Shown: piece by piece, positions 31,983 through 42,976 of the stretch | Numbering within the stretch: the stretch's first letter is position 1 | Layout: every line of letters begins with the position of its first letter | Source: Parasponia andersonii | Lineage: Eukaryota > Streptophyta > Magnoliopsida > Rosales > Cannabaceae | Assembly (NCBI GenBank): GCA_002914805.1 | Contig: JXTB01000389.1 | Coordinates: 296,742 to 360,741, forward strand | Length of the DNA stretch: 64,000 nt | Direction: 5' to 3' | Position numbers and translations under genes: made by a program | The notes under the pieces: model-generated | Told to the model about the DNA's origin: nothing | The model's input: only the letters and a program-made list of their open reading frames with translations | Databases searched by the model: none

Positions 31983-33333
31983 TGTTGTCCCAAGAATAGC
32001 TGACCCAAGAGGGGGTGAATTAGGTTTTTTTAAGACTTTTACAAAATTTTTGAATTAAGCAACAAGAATGAGCAAATAATAAATAGAGCAAGTAAAAATA
32101 AACATAATATCAAAGTAAATAAATTAAAGAGATAGGGATAGAGAGATTGCAAACATTATTTTTACGAGATTTGACAAACACGATGGTTTGCCTACGTCCC
32201 TGTCTCTCTGCAACTTGTTTAGTACTTTCCACTATCGGATTAAGATTATAGGCTTCACCGACCCCTTGTATAACTGAAGTGATTTCTTATTAGACACACC
32301 AATGCCTTTACAATTGTCTTGAATCTAGCTCTATTACGCCTAACCACGGATTATTTAGAATTCGGTATCAACCTCTCCTATACCAAGTTGTTTATGACTC
32401 CAGTGCCAATCTTACCTCTCAATAATATTTTTATAAAAATACAAATGAACACTTACCCAAAGAATCACCTCTCAAAGAAATAATCATGATAAGCTTAGCT
32501 AATTTGAGACAATGCACAAATGATACTCTAAGAATGGCTCAAATAGATTTAAAAGTTAAAGTAGAGTAAAAAAGAGCTTTTTTCTCTTAGAAAATAATTG
32601 GATATCAATATAGGTTCGTATGCTCTTATTCTAAGTCATCAAACTTGACTCTATTTAAAGGCATCTTCAAAAACTAGTCGTTTTCGATCATTGGTAACTT
32701 GTTGTCAAAATCTTGGTCGATCAGAAATAATTTTGATTGACCAAAAAACAAGCCGTTAGAGTCTGGCACGTCAGTTCAGCTTCAACGGTCATTTTTGGCC
32801 GTTATTTTAGTCGACCAAGCCTGGTCGACCAAAATTGGTCAGAAACCTATTTTTGGTTTCTTTGAATCAATTTTTGGTCGTTCTTAAAACTTTCTTTTTC
32901 AAATCATTTTTTACATTAAAAAATGTAATTTTGAGAATATTTGGGCTAGATTATAAATGACATTTATATTCAAACAATTAAGAATTAGTGGATTTAAAGT
33001 TTAGCTAATTCTTTGAAGATTTGTTTAAAAATTCATTTGAAAGATTTTTGAGTCATATCAAAGAGAATATTTTGTGCAATATAATAAATCAAGTACAAGA
33101 CTAGGAAATAAATTTTAACCTATTTAGACTTGGTCTTGAATCTTGATTCTTCACATTGATCTTCAACCTTCGAGATTTTTCAATGATGCGCTATTCTTGA
33201 GGACTTCATTTCTTGAGTTTTATCAATTTCTTTATCAACTTCATAACTACAAACTCAAGCTAGTCATTAGTAATTAAATCACATGTTTGTTATTATCAAA
33301 ATAAAACAAGATTGAAAGCCACATAGGTCAACA
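31983..33333 (-). repeat. 3' LTR of the copia element (1351 bp)
   Basis: Terminal repeat TGTTG...CAACA, collinear with 45,475-46,811. A minus-strand TATA-like TTTAAATAG lies near 32,650. Several tGGTCGACCa palindromes lie at about 32,810-32,830. Confidence 0.93.
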
Positions 33334-33348
33334 ATCTCCCTCTTTTTG
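33334..33348 (-). promoter_or_regulatory. Polypurine tract of the copia element
   Basis: The minus strand reads AAAAAGAGGGAGAT directly before the 3' LTR. This is the purine-rich primer for plus-strand DNA synthesis in LTR retrotransposons. Confidence 0.85.
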
Positions 33349-33814
33349 ATGATGACAAACATAGATTTTTGAGATAAAAATAATGATATAATTTAATTAG
33401 CACACAAGACCTTTCCATTATTTTTAGAAACTCTCCCTCAACATTTACATGGAAATTTTGGGAAAAAAAATTCTCCCCCTTTTTAACTCAATTTATGCAT
33501 ACATTAAGTAATAATTAAGTAACAAAAATCATAAATATTTTCTCCCCCGTTGAAATCAGCAAAAAGAATTAAAAGCACCAAGAGAAAAATACCATACATA
33601 AGCATATTGAGAAGAATAGGTCACAATCAAAGATAGACATAGGCATAAGTCTCACACAAGGTTCCATCATCCATAATAAGAAGACATACAAAAAGAGTTC
33701 AAAAGGTTCAAAAATAATGTACTAACATATCATAAAAGACTAACACATCATAAAAGAACATGCAAAGCATAAGTAAATAAGAAAAAGATGAAGATTCTAG
33801 GATGGAGGTAGATT

Positions 33815-34951
33815 TTATCCTTGACGCATGTAGTTCCACATCTTTTGTTGGTGCTCAAAGAGGCGATCAAATTGTGCTTATTGAGGGTCTTAAAGAGCTT
33901 GAATTTTCCTTCCATGATCTTTCTTGAATGCATTAAAGTCCACAACAAGAGTGTCTAAGCGTGCATTCATAAGTTGAAATGCTTCTTCAAAATTAAAAGT
34001 GGGAGGAGTTGTATGAGTAGTAGATGGGTCACCTTTCTCATTATCACCATAATCATTAGTCTTAATGGGTACACTAGGATCACTGGGCTTTTTGGGCCCC
34101 TTATATGACCAAGTACCATTAGTCTCATTAAAGAATCAATATATGCGCTCGACGATAGTTCTATTATAAGGAGACATTGATTTTTCCTTGACGGACTTAT
34201 CATGAAGAGGAATTTCAAAATGATCAAAGATTCGAGTAAGCACTATTCCATAAGGAAGACACCCTATCTTCTTAGAACCAGCTTCCCTCATTTGGGTCAT
34301 AAGGATATGTCCTAAATTTATAGCTTTCCCCATGAGTATAGAGTTAATCAAGAAAATATCAACAGGATGGACTATCTCTTTATGGCCAGTACAAGGAAGA
34401 ATGTTGTAGGTGATATAGTAGTGAAGGAGTCTACTATGAACATTCAAATGATTAGCAGTATAATTTAGATAATAATTGCCATCCCTAATCAGATTCTTCA
34501 AAGTTGTCACCATATCAAAATCTCCCATAAGATCAATTGGACAACCACTTTCATTGGGTATTTCTAGAATAGTACAAAGATCACTCACATTTATATCAAT
34601 AACCTTCCCTTTAAGAGTATAAGTGATTCCATGAACTTCACTCTTTAGGTTCATAGTAGCATAAAAGCCTTTCACTAACCTAGGATAAGTAAATCTATTA
34701 ATACTAGAAAAGGAAACCCAACCCATCCTATGAAATATATGTCTCTAACCTACCAATTTTTCTAAAGCTACCCAGTCCATACTTATTCCATTCACTAAAG
34801 CCCTCTTAGTAAAATTATTTTGGAAATTGTCTATAATTCTAGGATTAGTGAAAAGAAGAGTATCAAACTTTGATTTTGATCGCCTTTCTTCTTCTTCTTC
34901 TTTGATAACATTCTTCCCTGACCTCTTGTTAGCACGAGCTTTGAATGGCAT
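33815..34951 (-). pseudogene. Accessory ORF between pol and 3' LTR: plant transposon-protein domain
   Basis: One minus-strand frame runs from Met at 34,951 to about 33,815 with only a few stops (near 34,745, 34,138 and in the last 100 bases). It opens with a basic N-terminus (ARANKRSGKN), an acidic run, then KFDTLLF, then a domain with FTYPRLVKGFYATMNL, ITYTLKGKVIDINVSDL and LEIPNESG, followed by LHYYITYNILPC and INSILMGKAINLGHILM. The pattern matches the putative plant transposon protein domain (an env-position ORF of some plant retroelements) as I remember it. The tail (FEEAFQLMNARLDTLVVDFN) reads as a coiled coil. No signal peptide or membrane segment is evident. The role of this domain in the element is unknown. 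It is on the same strand as pol and downstream of it. Confidence 0.65.
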
Positions 34952-35358
34952 GATGACTTATTCACGGATTTGAGCAAGAGAGAAAGAGAGATAGAATAGG
35001 TGGATTGATCACAAAATTGGAAGGAGTAGATACGGTTTAGTGGGAGAAAAGATGAAATTTTGAAGAAATTAGAGTAAAAACTCATAGAAATCAAGATTAG
35101 AAGCAAAAGGGATAATGGTTTAGGGTTTTCGTTCAGGGGATAAGAGTTTCGAGTAAGAGAGATGAGAGAAAAACAAAGAGACCATAAAAAAACTGTCTCA
35201 AGTCAGGCTTAGAAAACTGGTGACGAACTGTTTTAGTCGACCAACATTTGAAAATCAGTAAAACAGCATAGTTTCGCATGTCTGAAGCAACCATCAGTTT
35301 TGGTCGACTAAGTTTGGTCGACCAAGATCTGAAAAATTTCAGATTGGCGAAAATAGGA

Positions 35359-35396
<38 letters not shown>

Positions 35397-35530
35397 TATT
35401 TTTTAAAGAAACAATTTAGAATTTCAGATATGGTCAAGAGAGTACAAATTATCACGCAAATAAAATGAGACGAGACAAAGATTAAAAGAGGGAAAAAAAA
35501 AAAGAGCTAGAGAAATCATGACAATGTATA
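34952..35530 (-). other. Spacer between pol and the accessory ORF
   Basis: Non-coding. It contains GTCGACC palindromes at about 35,236, 35,302 and 35,316, like those in the LTRs, and a (TA)n run at 35,362-35,398. It could hold a promoter or splice acceptor for the accessory ORF, but none is identified. Confidence 0.45.
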
Positions 35531-36258
35531 ATCAGGAAATTTCATCAAAATTAAGCATGCCAAGTTCTCTTCCAATCATACAAAACCGTTCTTTATCAAG
35601 AGGTTTTGTAAAAATGTCCGCTAATTATTTTTCTGTGGAGACAAATTCAAGAGAAACATCACCTTTTTACATGTGATCACGAAAGACATGGTGTCTTATA
35701 TCAATATGCTTAGCTCGTGAATACAAAATAGAATTTTTAGATAAGCTGATAGCACCAGTGTTATCACATTTAACAGGTACATGTGCAAATTTGATACCAA
35801 AATCTAAAAGGGTTTGTTTCATCCAAAGAATTTGTAAACAACAACTAGCCGCGGATATATACTCCTCTTCAATGGTGGAAAGAGCAATTGAATTTTTTTT
35901 CTTACTAAACCAAGAAACTAGTGAGTATCCCAAAAAGTGATAAGTACCACTTGTGCTCTTTCAACCAGTTTTGCACCTGACAAAATCTGCTTCCGAATAA
36001 CTTAAGAGATCAAAGTGTACCTTTAGGATACCATAATCCTATATTCATAGTGCCATGCAAATATTTTAAAATATGTTTAATCGCACTAAGATAGGATTCT
36101 TTAAGATTAGATTGATATCTAGCATATAGACAAACACTAAACATGATATCCAGTCTACTAGCGGTAAGATAAAGTAAGGATCCGATCATACTTAGATATT
36201 TAGTAATATCTACTACTTTACCGCTTTCATCTTTGTCAAGCTTGATTGATGAGCTCAT
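35531..36258 (-). pseudogene. Copia RT C-terminus and RNase H
   Basis: Two pieces on the minus strand. The first (36,258-36,010) carries SMIGSLLYLTASRLDIMFSV and KHILKYLHGT, the conserved connection after RT in copia Pol. The second (35,933-35,667) is RNase H with SWFSKKKNSIALST, then EEEYISAAS, KCDNTGAISLSKN and AKHIDIRHHVFRD. The acidic residues in EEEYI and CDN are kept. A stop or frameshift near 35,940-36,010 separates the pieces. Traces of the terminal DIFTKPL-like stretch continue to about 35,540. RNase H would remove the RNA strand during replication. Confidence 0.85.
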
Positions 36259-36297
36259 TGGTGTCTTTATTGGTTTTGAATGTTCAAGTTCAAACTT

Positions 36298-36894
36298 CTA
36301 GAGTAGCTCTTTGATGTACTTTGCCTGATTGATGAAGATTCCTTCTTTGGATTGTTTTATTTGAAGCCCAAGGAAGAAGTTCAATTCTCCCATCATACTC
36401 ATCTCAAATTCACTATGCATACACTTAGAGAATTCTTCACAGAGATAAACATTAGTGGCTCTAAATATAATATCGTCGACATAGATTTGCACAATTATCA
36501 TGTCCATCCCTTTCTTCTTAATAAAAGGAGTAGTATCCACTTTTCCCATTGAAAACTTATTTGAGATCAAAAAGTTTTTTAATCTGTCATACCAAGCTTT
36601 AGGAGCTTGTTTTAGACCATATAAAACCTTTTTTAATTTGTAAACATGATCCAGATACTTATGATTTTGAAAACTGTGGGGTTGGATGACATAAACTTCT
36701 TCTAAAATGTATCCATTTAAAAATGCGCTCTTAACATCCATTTGGCAAAGAATAAAATTTTTATGGCATGCAAATGCTAAGAGCATTCTAATAGATTCTA
36801 ATCTTGATACAGGTGCAAAGGTTTCTTCAAAATCGATACCTTCTTCTTGATTGAAACATTGGGCTACTAATCTAGCCTTGTTTCGCATAATCAC
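36298..36894 (-). pseudogene. Copia reverse transcriptase
   Basis: An open frame of 198 codons holds the copia RT core: [71 protein letters not shown], the catalytic IYVDDIIF box, and [15 protein letters not shown]. All three RT aspartates appear intact. The usual Gly after IIF is Arg (IIFRATN). It is separated from the integrase block (37 kb) by a stop near 36,900-36,970, so the polyprotein cannot be made in one piece. Confidence 0.9.
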
Positions 36895-36972
36895 CCCATG
36901 CTCATCTAAGTTATTTCTAAAGACCTATTTAGTTCCAATAACCGAATGATCACTAGGTCTTGGAACTAATTC

Positions 36973-38028
36973 TCATATATCACTTCTTTCAAATTGATTT
37001 AGCTCCTCTTGCACTGCTAAAATCCAAAATTGATCTCTTTCCGCATCTTTAAAATTTTTGGGTTCAATTTGAGAAAGGAAAGTTAAGTTATTACAAATAT
37101 TTCTAAGTGATGCTTTAGTTGTGACACCTTGTAAAGGAGCACCTAGAATTTGGTCTTTAGGATGAGCATGGCTAAATTTTAAATCTTGAGAAAGAGTTAA
37201 AATATTACCATTGTCGTATTTTTCTTCCTTAAGACTTTTGTCTTGTTGTAGTTGGATGTCCTCTTCTTCATTTGGTCTTTCATTGACACTTAATTCATTT
37301 AAGCTTTGTTCCAAACCTACAACATCATCATTATCTATATTTTTTTCCTTATGGAGAGTGTTAGACTCATCAAAAACAACATGTATAGATTCTTCTACTA
37401 TCAATGTTCTTTTGTTGAAAACTCTATAAGCTTTACTAGTAGTAGAATATTCAAGAAAAATACCAACATCGGATTTTGAATCAAATTTTCCCAAATTATC
37501 TTTAGTTTTCAAAATAAAACATTTACAACCAAAAACTTTAAAATAACCAATGTTGGGTTTTCTACCTTTCCAAAGCTCATAAGGTATCTTGTTTAAGATT
37601 GACCTTATCATAACTCTATTTACAATATAACAAGCGGTACTTACCGCTTCGACCCAAAAATATTTTGGCAAACCATTTTCATTTAGCATACTTCGTGCCA
37701 TTTCTTGTAGGATTCTATTCTTTCTTTCTAAAACTCCATTTTGTTGTGGAGTTCTAGGAGCGAAAAAATTATGATCAAAATCATTTTTATAGTAAAAAGC
37801 TTCTATTTCATCATTTTCAAACTCACCACCATGATCACTTCTAATAGATGTGATGGTGTAGCCTTTTTCGTTTTGCACTTTCTTACAAAAAATAGTAAGT
37901 ACATTTAAAACATCGTTTTTATGAGCAATAAATAGAACCCAAGTTAATCTTGAAACATCATCAACTATCACAAAGGCATAATGTTTTCCACCAAGACTAT
38001 CTACTCTTGATGGTCCAAATAGATCCAT
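36973..38028 (-). pseudogene. Copia integrase core and C-terminal region
   Basis: 351 codons open on the minus strand. The DDE residues are in place: Asp in the opening MDLFGPS (DLFGP), Asp in TSIRSDHGGEFEN and Glu in PQQNGVLERKN. It continues with the copia-specific LPKYFWVEAVSTACYIVNR, NKIPYELWKGRKPNI, KVFGCKCF and a GIFLEYSTTSKAYRVFN block, then a divergent acidic spacer leading to RT. The domain itself looks intact, although it is cut off from protease and RT by stops on both sides. Confidence 0.9.
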
Positions 38029-38365
38029 GTGAATTATTACAAGGGTCTAGAAGTAGTGATGACGTTTTTGGATTTAAAAGAGTTTTTACTTGTTTTCCAA
38101 ATTGGCATGCATCACACACCTTGTCCTTTTCAAAAAGTAAACTTGGTAAACTACTAACAAGGTTTTTCTATGAAAGCTTAGAAATAGTATTCATACTAGC
38201 ATGTCCAAGTCTTCTATGCTAAAGCTAAGAATCATCTTTTAAAGCCGAAAAATATTTATCTTGACTGAAATATTTTTCAATACCAATAGTGTAGACATTG
38301 TCTTTTCTTTCTCCTTCAAAAATAATTTCTGTTGAACAAGTATCCTCAATCAAGTATTTGAAAGG
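38029..38365 (-). pseudogene. Copia GAG-pre-integrase (zinc-binding) segment, with stops
   Basis: The minus-strand translation links the protease to the integrase. It shows RRLGHASMNTISKL and KVCDACQFGKQVK, the H...C-C zinc-binding region that precedes copia integrase, interrupted by several stops. Confidence 0.75.
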
Positions 38366-38605
38366 CTAAAAAATGACTCTATATCTTTTATCACAAAGTT
38401 GACTTATACTAAGCAAATTGTGTTTAAGACTATCAACAAGTAAAATGTTTTCTATAATGGGTGAGAATGTAGTACCAATGTTACCTACATCCAAAATCTT
38501 ATCTTTAGTATTGTCTCCAAATGTGATATGTTCTTCACTTCTTTTTGTGAATGATGAGAGCAAAGAGTAGTCTCCAGTCATGTGTTTGGAGCAACCACTA
38601 TTCAA
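38366..38605 (-). pseudogene. Copia aspartic protease with catalytic Asp changed to Asn
   Basis: The minus-strand frame reads WFLNSGCSKHMTGDYSLL, then EHITFGDNTKDKILDVGN and VDSLKHNLLSISQLCD. Copia proteases normally have LDSGCSRHMTG at this site. Here the first residue of the active-site triplet is AAT (Asn) instead of GAT/GAC (Asp), one G-to-A change. The fold-defining parts downstream are conserved. The enzyme would be inactive, because the two catalytic aspartates come from two copies of this motif in the homodimer. Confidence 0.88.
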
Positions 38606-38645
38606 GAACCAAAAGTTCTTCTTCTTTTGTACCTACAAGTAAGAA

Positions 38646-38818
38646 TCAAACTTTGATTTTTGGTACCCATACTAATTTAGGTCCTTGAGTGTAAGTTCTA
38701 GATTTTTTTGGTACCCAAACTAGTTTTCCACCAAAATATACAATTTTCTTTACAAAGCATGAAAAACTAGTAAGTTCATCATGATTGCAATAAGTGCAAG
38801 TGTACTTTGTGTCACTTG
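38646..38818 (-). pseudogene. Copia gag C-terminus, degenerate zinc knuckle
   Basis: On the minus strand, directly after the nested insertion point: SDTKYTCTYCNHDELTSFSC, then KLVWVPKK twice. The spacing CX2CX9C suggests a CX2CX4HX4C knuckle whose His is replaced by Leu. LVWVPK repeats are typical of the gag-protease junction in this type of copia element. The 5' half of this gag lies beyond the nested element, from 44,184 upward. Confidence 0.6.
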
Positions 38819-40613
38819 TGTTGGTAAATTGACCTAACACTTAGGAAAATCATGCATGCACGAAGATATGGAAAAACATGTGATCATATCATGAACGCAG
38901 CGGAAAAATTAGCGGATTTAGGTTTTAAAATTTTTACATGAAAACAGTTTTCATAACCATATAATACACATGCATTATATACAGGATCATGTACAACATA
39001 AATCAAATCTAGATACAATACCCTAGAGATGAGATTAGGGTTTACCTCTTGTAGCGTGTTCCTCCTCGATCTCCTTATTGATGGTGATCAAACTTCCAAC
39101 CCTAGATCTTCTTGTCTATGCTCTTGCTCTTAGTTGATGAAACGAGTGGGCACCAAGTCGAAACCTTCGTTGGAGAACGATTAAGAACGCCTTCTTGATT
39201 CTATGGAACACCGGGATGAGAGATGAGACTATGAGATCGTAGGAAACATTTTTCTCTCTCCCTTAGCCTAGGTTGGCCGAAATCTCTCTCTCTCCCTATG
39301 CCTTATGCGTGTGACTCCTTAGAGTTACTATGTAGTTTTTCCTCTCATATATCTTATATATATGGGACCAAAAATTTCTAACTCTAGTCCAATTCGGATT
39401 GGGCTTGTTCTCCAATTTGGGCTTTAAGTGTATTTTTATAAATATGTCCAACTCATAAAACTTATTTATAAAAATACCAACTTCTGTGTAGAATTATTAT
39501 TTTACACAGTTTCATTAAAATTATTTCACAAATACCACCAACCAATTAATGAGTTTAATTGAGCTAGACAAGGGACCTAATGGATCCAAATAATCTAAGC
39601 TCTAATAATATATAAATATATAATAACTCTTATTATGGTATTTATATAAATATTATTAGTAAAGGGGACACTCCACTAAAGGCCCAATACTGCGCTCTTA
39701 GATTAAATATCATGCCTTTTATAGAGATTTAATCAACTAACCTTGATTAACTGATCAATCTAGCATATTCTATACCACATATATAATCCCTATACAATAC
39801 CGTAGTTGGATAGGTGATATTACCGTAATATCCCTCCAACACCTATTTACCTTTAAGTTACCATCTTTCCATTAAGGAATAATGTTGTTGATAATTTTGT
39901 TCTCAATGGTCATTTAAACAAAATTATCAACCAATTCACAAAGTAAATACTAAGATCTTAGATTCAATTCATGAATCTTGAAAGAACCTAAAGTGGCATT
40001 AATGTATAATGTCCTTAACTATTTGGTGTTCCCATCAATTCATAAGCTATAACCTCCAATATGCTAGAGTTCACCTCTAACTTTATAGAGGTTAGTCTTT
40101 TAACAAATTAAAAAACTATAACCCATGAAAGCAAGTCCAGTCAAACATCAAGGATTAAAATTTTTATGCTAAGAGCTAGTTTTTGATAATATAATAATTG
40201 AGTTACAGCAATCCAATTCTTTATATTACCAGGTCTAGTTTAATACACATAACTTGTTTATATTGTATTAGTATTTCTATCAGAGAATCAGATACTTCAA
40301 TGATTTGAGACATATCATTCCCGTTGAGATAGAAAACACTACAACCTATTGTAAATAAAGTATTCCATCTTTATTTACAGATTGTAAACTACTTCATTTA
40401 GACTTAGATAAAGATATAAGTCTCCCCATAATTAATACTTAATCATATTTGTTTCTTTATACACATAAAAAGTCATGGAATCTTTTTCAGATGAATAAAC
40501 TATTCAACTAAGATAGTTTAATCTAACAAATATCATAATTTCATATAAAAAATAGTTGTTTATACTCAAAAGGGTAAAATTGAAAATCTGCTTTTTAGGG
40601 CAAAATCCCAACA
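38819..40613 (-). repeat. 3' LTR of the nested element (1795 bp)
   Basis: Begins TGTTGGTAAATT and ends AAATCCCAACA on the plus strand. A TATA-like (minus strand CCATATATATAAG) lies near 39,350-39,363, so R-U5 is the part below about 39,340. The polypurine tract (minus strand CAAGTGGGAGAT, 40,614-40,625) abuts it. Confidence 0.88.
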
Positions 40614-40730
40614 ATCTCCCACTTGTCCAAAAAGCAGTTACTAAAAATAACATACTAAAAATACTAAAATTTTCCGAATGACCAAAATTAATAAAAGCAA
40701 AGACTAAGTGTTCAACTAATAGCTTAATGA

Positions 40731-41000
40731 CTAAGAAAAGCAATGAAGATCATAAGCTCTCTCTTCATCGTTTTCTTGACGGACTTCCCTCTCATTCTCC
40801 ACAAAGTCTCCACTTCTGCTGATGAAAGTAGTATTCATAGATTGTCTGTAAAGGATGTAGCCCTTCTCTTCCTTTGGATAGCCAAGCAGAAAACACTTTT
40901 CTGAATTCTTGTCAACTTCGTCTCCCACTTTCTTGCATACGTATATTTCACAATCCCATACCTTTAGATGCTCTAGGCTCTCTACATAGCCCATCCACAT
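40731..41000 (-). pseudogene. Integrase C-terminal region of the nested copia-like element
   Basis: The minus strand reads SLEHLKVWDCEIYVCKK, then SEKCFLLGYPKEEKGYILY and FISRSGDFVENE. This is the stretch that follows the copia integrase core (HLKVWGCEAYV, GYPKETKGY, and FLE-type patterns). The usual WGC is WDC. The frame stops at 40,731; the next thing downstream is the polypurine tract, so no RT follows. Confidence 0.8.
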
Positions 41001-41123
41001 TTAAAAAGGTGTCGAAACAACTCTATCTGATGGAATGAAGTTGAGGAATTATGAAGCTGTCCTTAAAGCATAATTCTAGTATTTATAGGACAGCAGCGAC
41101 TCCTTATACATCAGCTCTATAGT

Positions 41124-41906
41124 TTACTTGAGTCTGATGTTGTACCTCTCAGCAGCTCCTATATGACTATGTTCATAGATAGTCGCATATTCATAAGGAA
41201 TAGCAAGATTGGCTAGTGTTGGCCTCAGTAGGTCTCGAAGAGAATCTACATCTTCATGTTTAGCTTCAATCTTGAACTTCTTGACTTTGGTGTCATGTTG
41301 CATTCGTACATTTCTGTTGAACTCATGGAAAGCATCTGGGACTTCATCATGTCTCTTAAGAAAATAGACTTGACCGAAGTCCGAATATTCATCAACAAAG
41401 GTGATAAACAATATATGCTTGTTGTAGGAAACTACCTCTATAGATTCACAGATATGCACATGTACGCACTCTAAATATGCCTCAGCTTTCTTATAACGAG
41501 TAGCAAGAGGACGCTTGTACTTTACTAGCTTCTTGTAATCCTCACAGTCTATGTCGTTGCTGATGTCTACTTCAGGCAAGTGACCTAGCTCCATAAGTCT
41601 GCGAATTTCTGAGCATGGCATGTGTCCAAGTCGCTTATACCAATCGATGGTGTTGCGCTCCTTCCTAATGTCATTCACCATCTCATAAAGTGTAGTAATG
41701 CTCATGATTGAAGATGATGTACTTTGTGGCTTTGGGGTTAGGACATAAAGTCCATTCTGCATTTCTCCCACATAGTACAATAGATTATTATAGAAGACTT
41801 TTACCTTCTTGTTAAACTCGAAGCGATAGCCTTCTTTAAACATCTTCGATAGTGAAAGAGTATTTAAACTAAACTCTGGTACATAATAGCAATCTTTCAA
41901 GATCAT
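41124..41906 (-). pseudogene. Integrase-like ORF of the nested element, catalytic residues replaced
   Basis: An unbroken frame of 260 codons aligns from protease end to integrase core: LKDCYYVPEFSLNTLSLSKM, GLYVL, then DWYKRLGHMPCSEIRRLMEL, DCEDYKK in place of the CxxC zinc half, LECVHVHICE where HTDLCGP is expected, ITFVDEYSDFGQVYFLKR, and IKVKKF-like KKFKIEAKHEDV where the RSDRGGEY box is expected. The last acidic residue (AAERYN) is kept. Two of three DDE positions are thus lost, yet the frame stays open. It either decayed by missense changes or was kept open for another reason. Confidence 0.75.
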
Positions 41907-42068
41907 GGAGCTATCATTGATCTTGAGGTAGGCATCGCCTATGCCCTTTATTCAAATTCTTCAATTGTCTATTACTTCCACATTACGACCAACATCATTT
42001 AATTGATTTGGTTCAATGAACTATTTCTTGTCATTGCAGATATTGATACTAGATCCTAAGTTTACTAG

Positions 42069-42296
42069 CTAGAGATCTCTTCTATCCTCAGCAGAGAGTG
42101 ATTTTCTGGGCCTCCCAAACAATCTAACTACCAAAGAAGCTCCTGACCTCTTTTCAGTAGAATTATCCTCATGTTGATTATCGTTCAAACTCTTTGAACG
42201 CTGAGATGTCTCCATAAATGTCCTCGTTTTACTCCTTATACTGTATTCCTTTGTCTCTTTCCTCTTTCTGGAAACCTTGTCCATCCTATGAAACAA
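42069..42296 (-). pseudogene. Gag/protease remnant of the nested element
   Basis: A basic, Lys/Arg/Ser-rich frame (SRKRKETKEYSIRSKTRTF, then RLFGRPRKS) ends in a stop. It is followed in frame by VNLGSSINICNDKK, which occupies the place of the protease active site (DSGSS or DTGA type) with the Asp replaced. The N-terminal part resembles nothing I can name. Confidence 0.4.
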
Positions 42297-42478
42297 TATT
42301 TCCTCAAACTACAAAATAATAAGATTTCCAAATAGACAAAAGTCATAAAATAAATCTAATTCATAATCGAATTTAATGATTTCAATTCACAATTAAATTC
42401 TATGGGTTTAATTCTCAATTAAACACATGGAAAAAATATAATCGAATACAAACATCTTTATTTCGATTTAATTTTGTA

Positions 42479-42560
42479 GTAAGATAATAAATGCCTCAAC
42501 AAGGGTGTTCATTATCTTAAGTAAGATAATAAATACCTCAACAAGGGTATTAATTATCAG
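42479..42560. repeat. Tandem duplication, 42-bp unit
   Basis: Copies start with gtaagataataaat at 42,479 and 42,521. The second copy has small differences and a shorter end. Confidence 0.88.
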
Positions 42561-42873
42561 GAATGAACTTTGACAAAATTACCAACTCTTGTGATTTATC
42601 AATCAAAGTAACTGATTTAAAATCAATAGACAATTCGTGCAAAATATTGGAGTACATATAGAGTAAAATAAGAAAACATAAATGTTATGACATATAATCA
42701 AACAAGAAGATTATGTGTTATGCTCTTATTGGTCATTTGGAAACTAAGAATAAACTATAGACAAGTATGCAAATTATGATCCTCCTAGTACTCGACTAAG
42801 TTTGCTAATTTATTTGAATATAAAAGAATTTAGAATACCTAACATTAAATCTATCAAGATAAAATGCTTGTAT

Positions 42874-42976
42874 AAGAATCCCTAATACTGTCACAAATAT
42901 TCAAGGTATTTTAACATACCATAGAAAGAATCCCTAATACTGTCACAAATATTCAAGATATTTTAACATACCATAG
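42874..42976. repeat. Tandem duplication, 52-bp unit
   Basis: Copies at 42,874-42,925 and 42,926-42,976 differ at one or two positions (aaggtatt versus aagatatt). Confidence 0.92.

Noticed and set aside
35133..35393. Minus-strand frame starting with a Tyr/Ile repeat
   Set aside because: It begins in a (TA)n tract and continues through a non-coding spacer; no homology.
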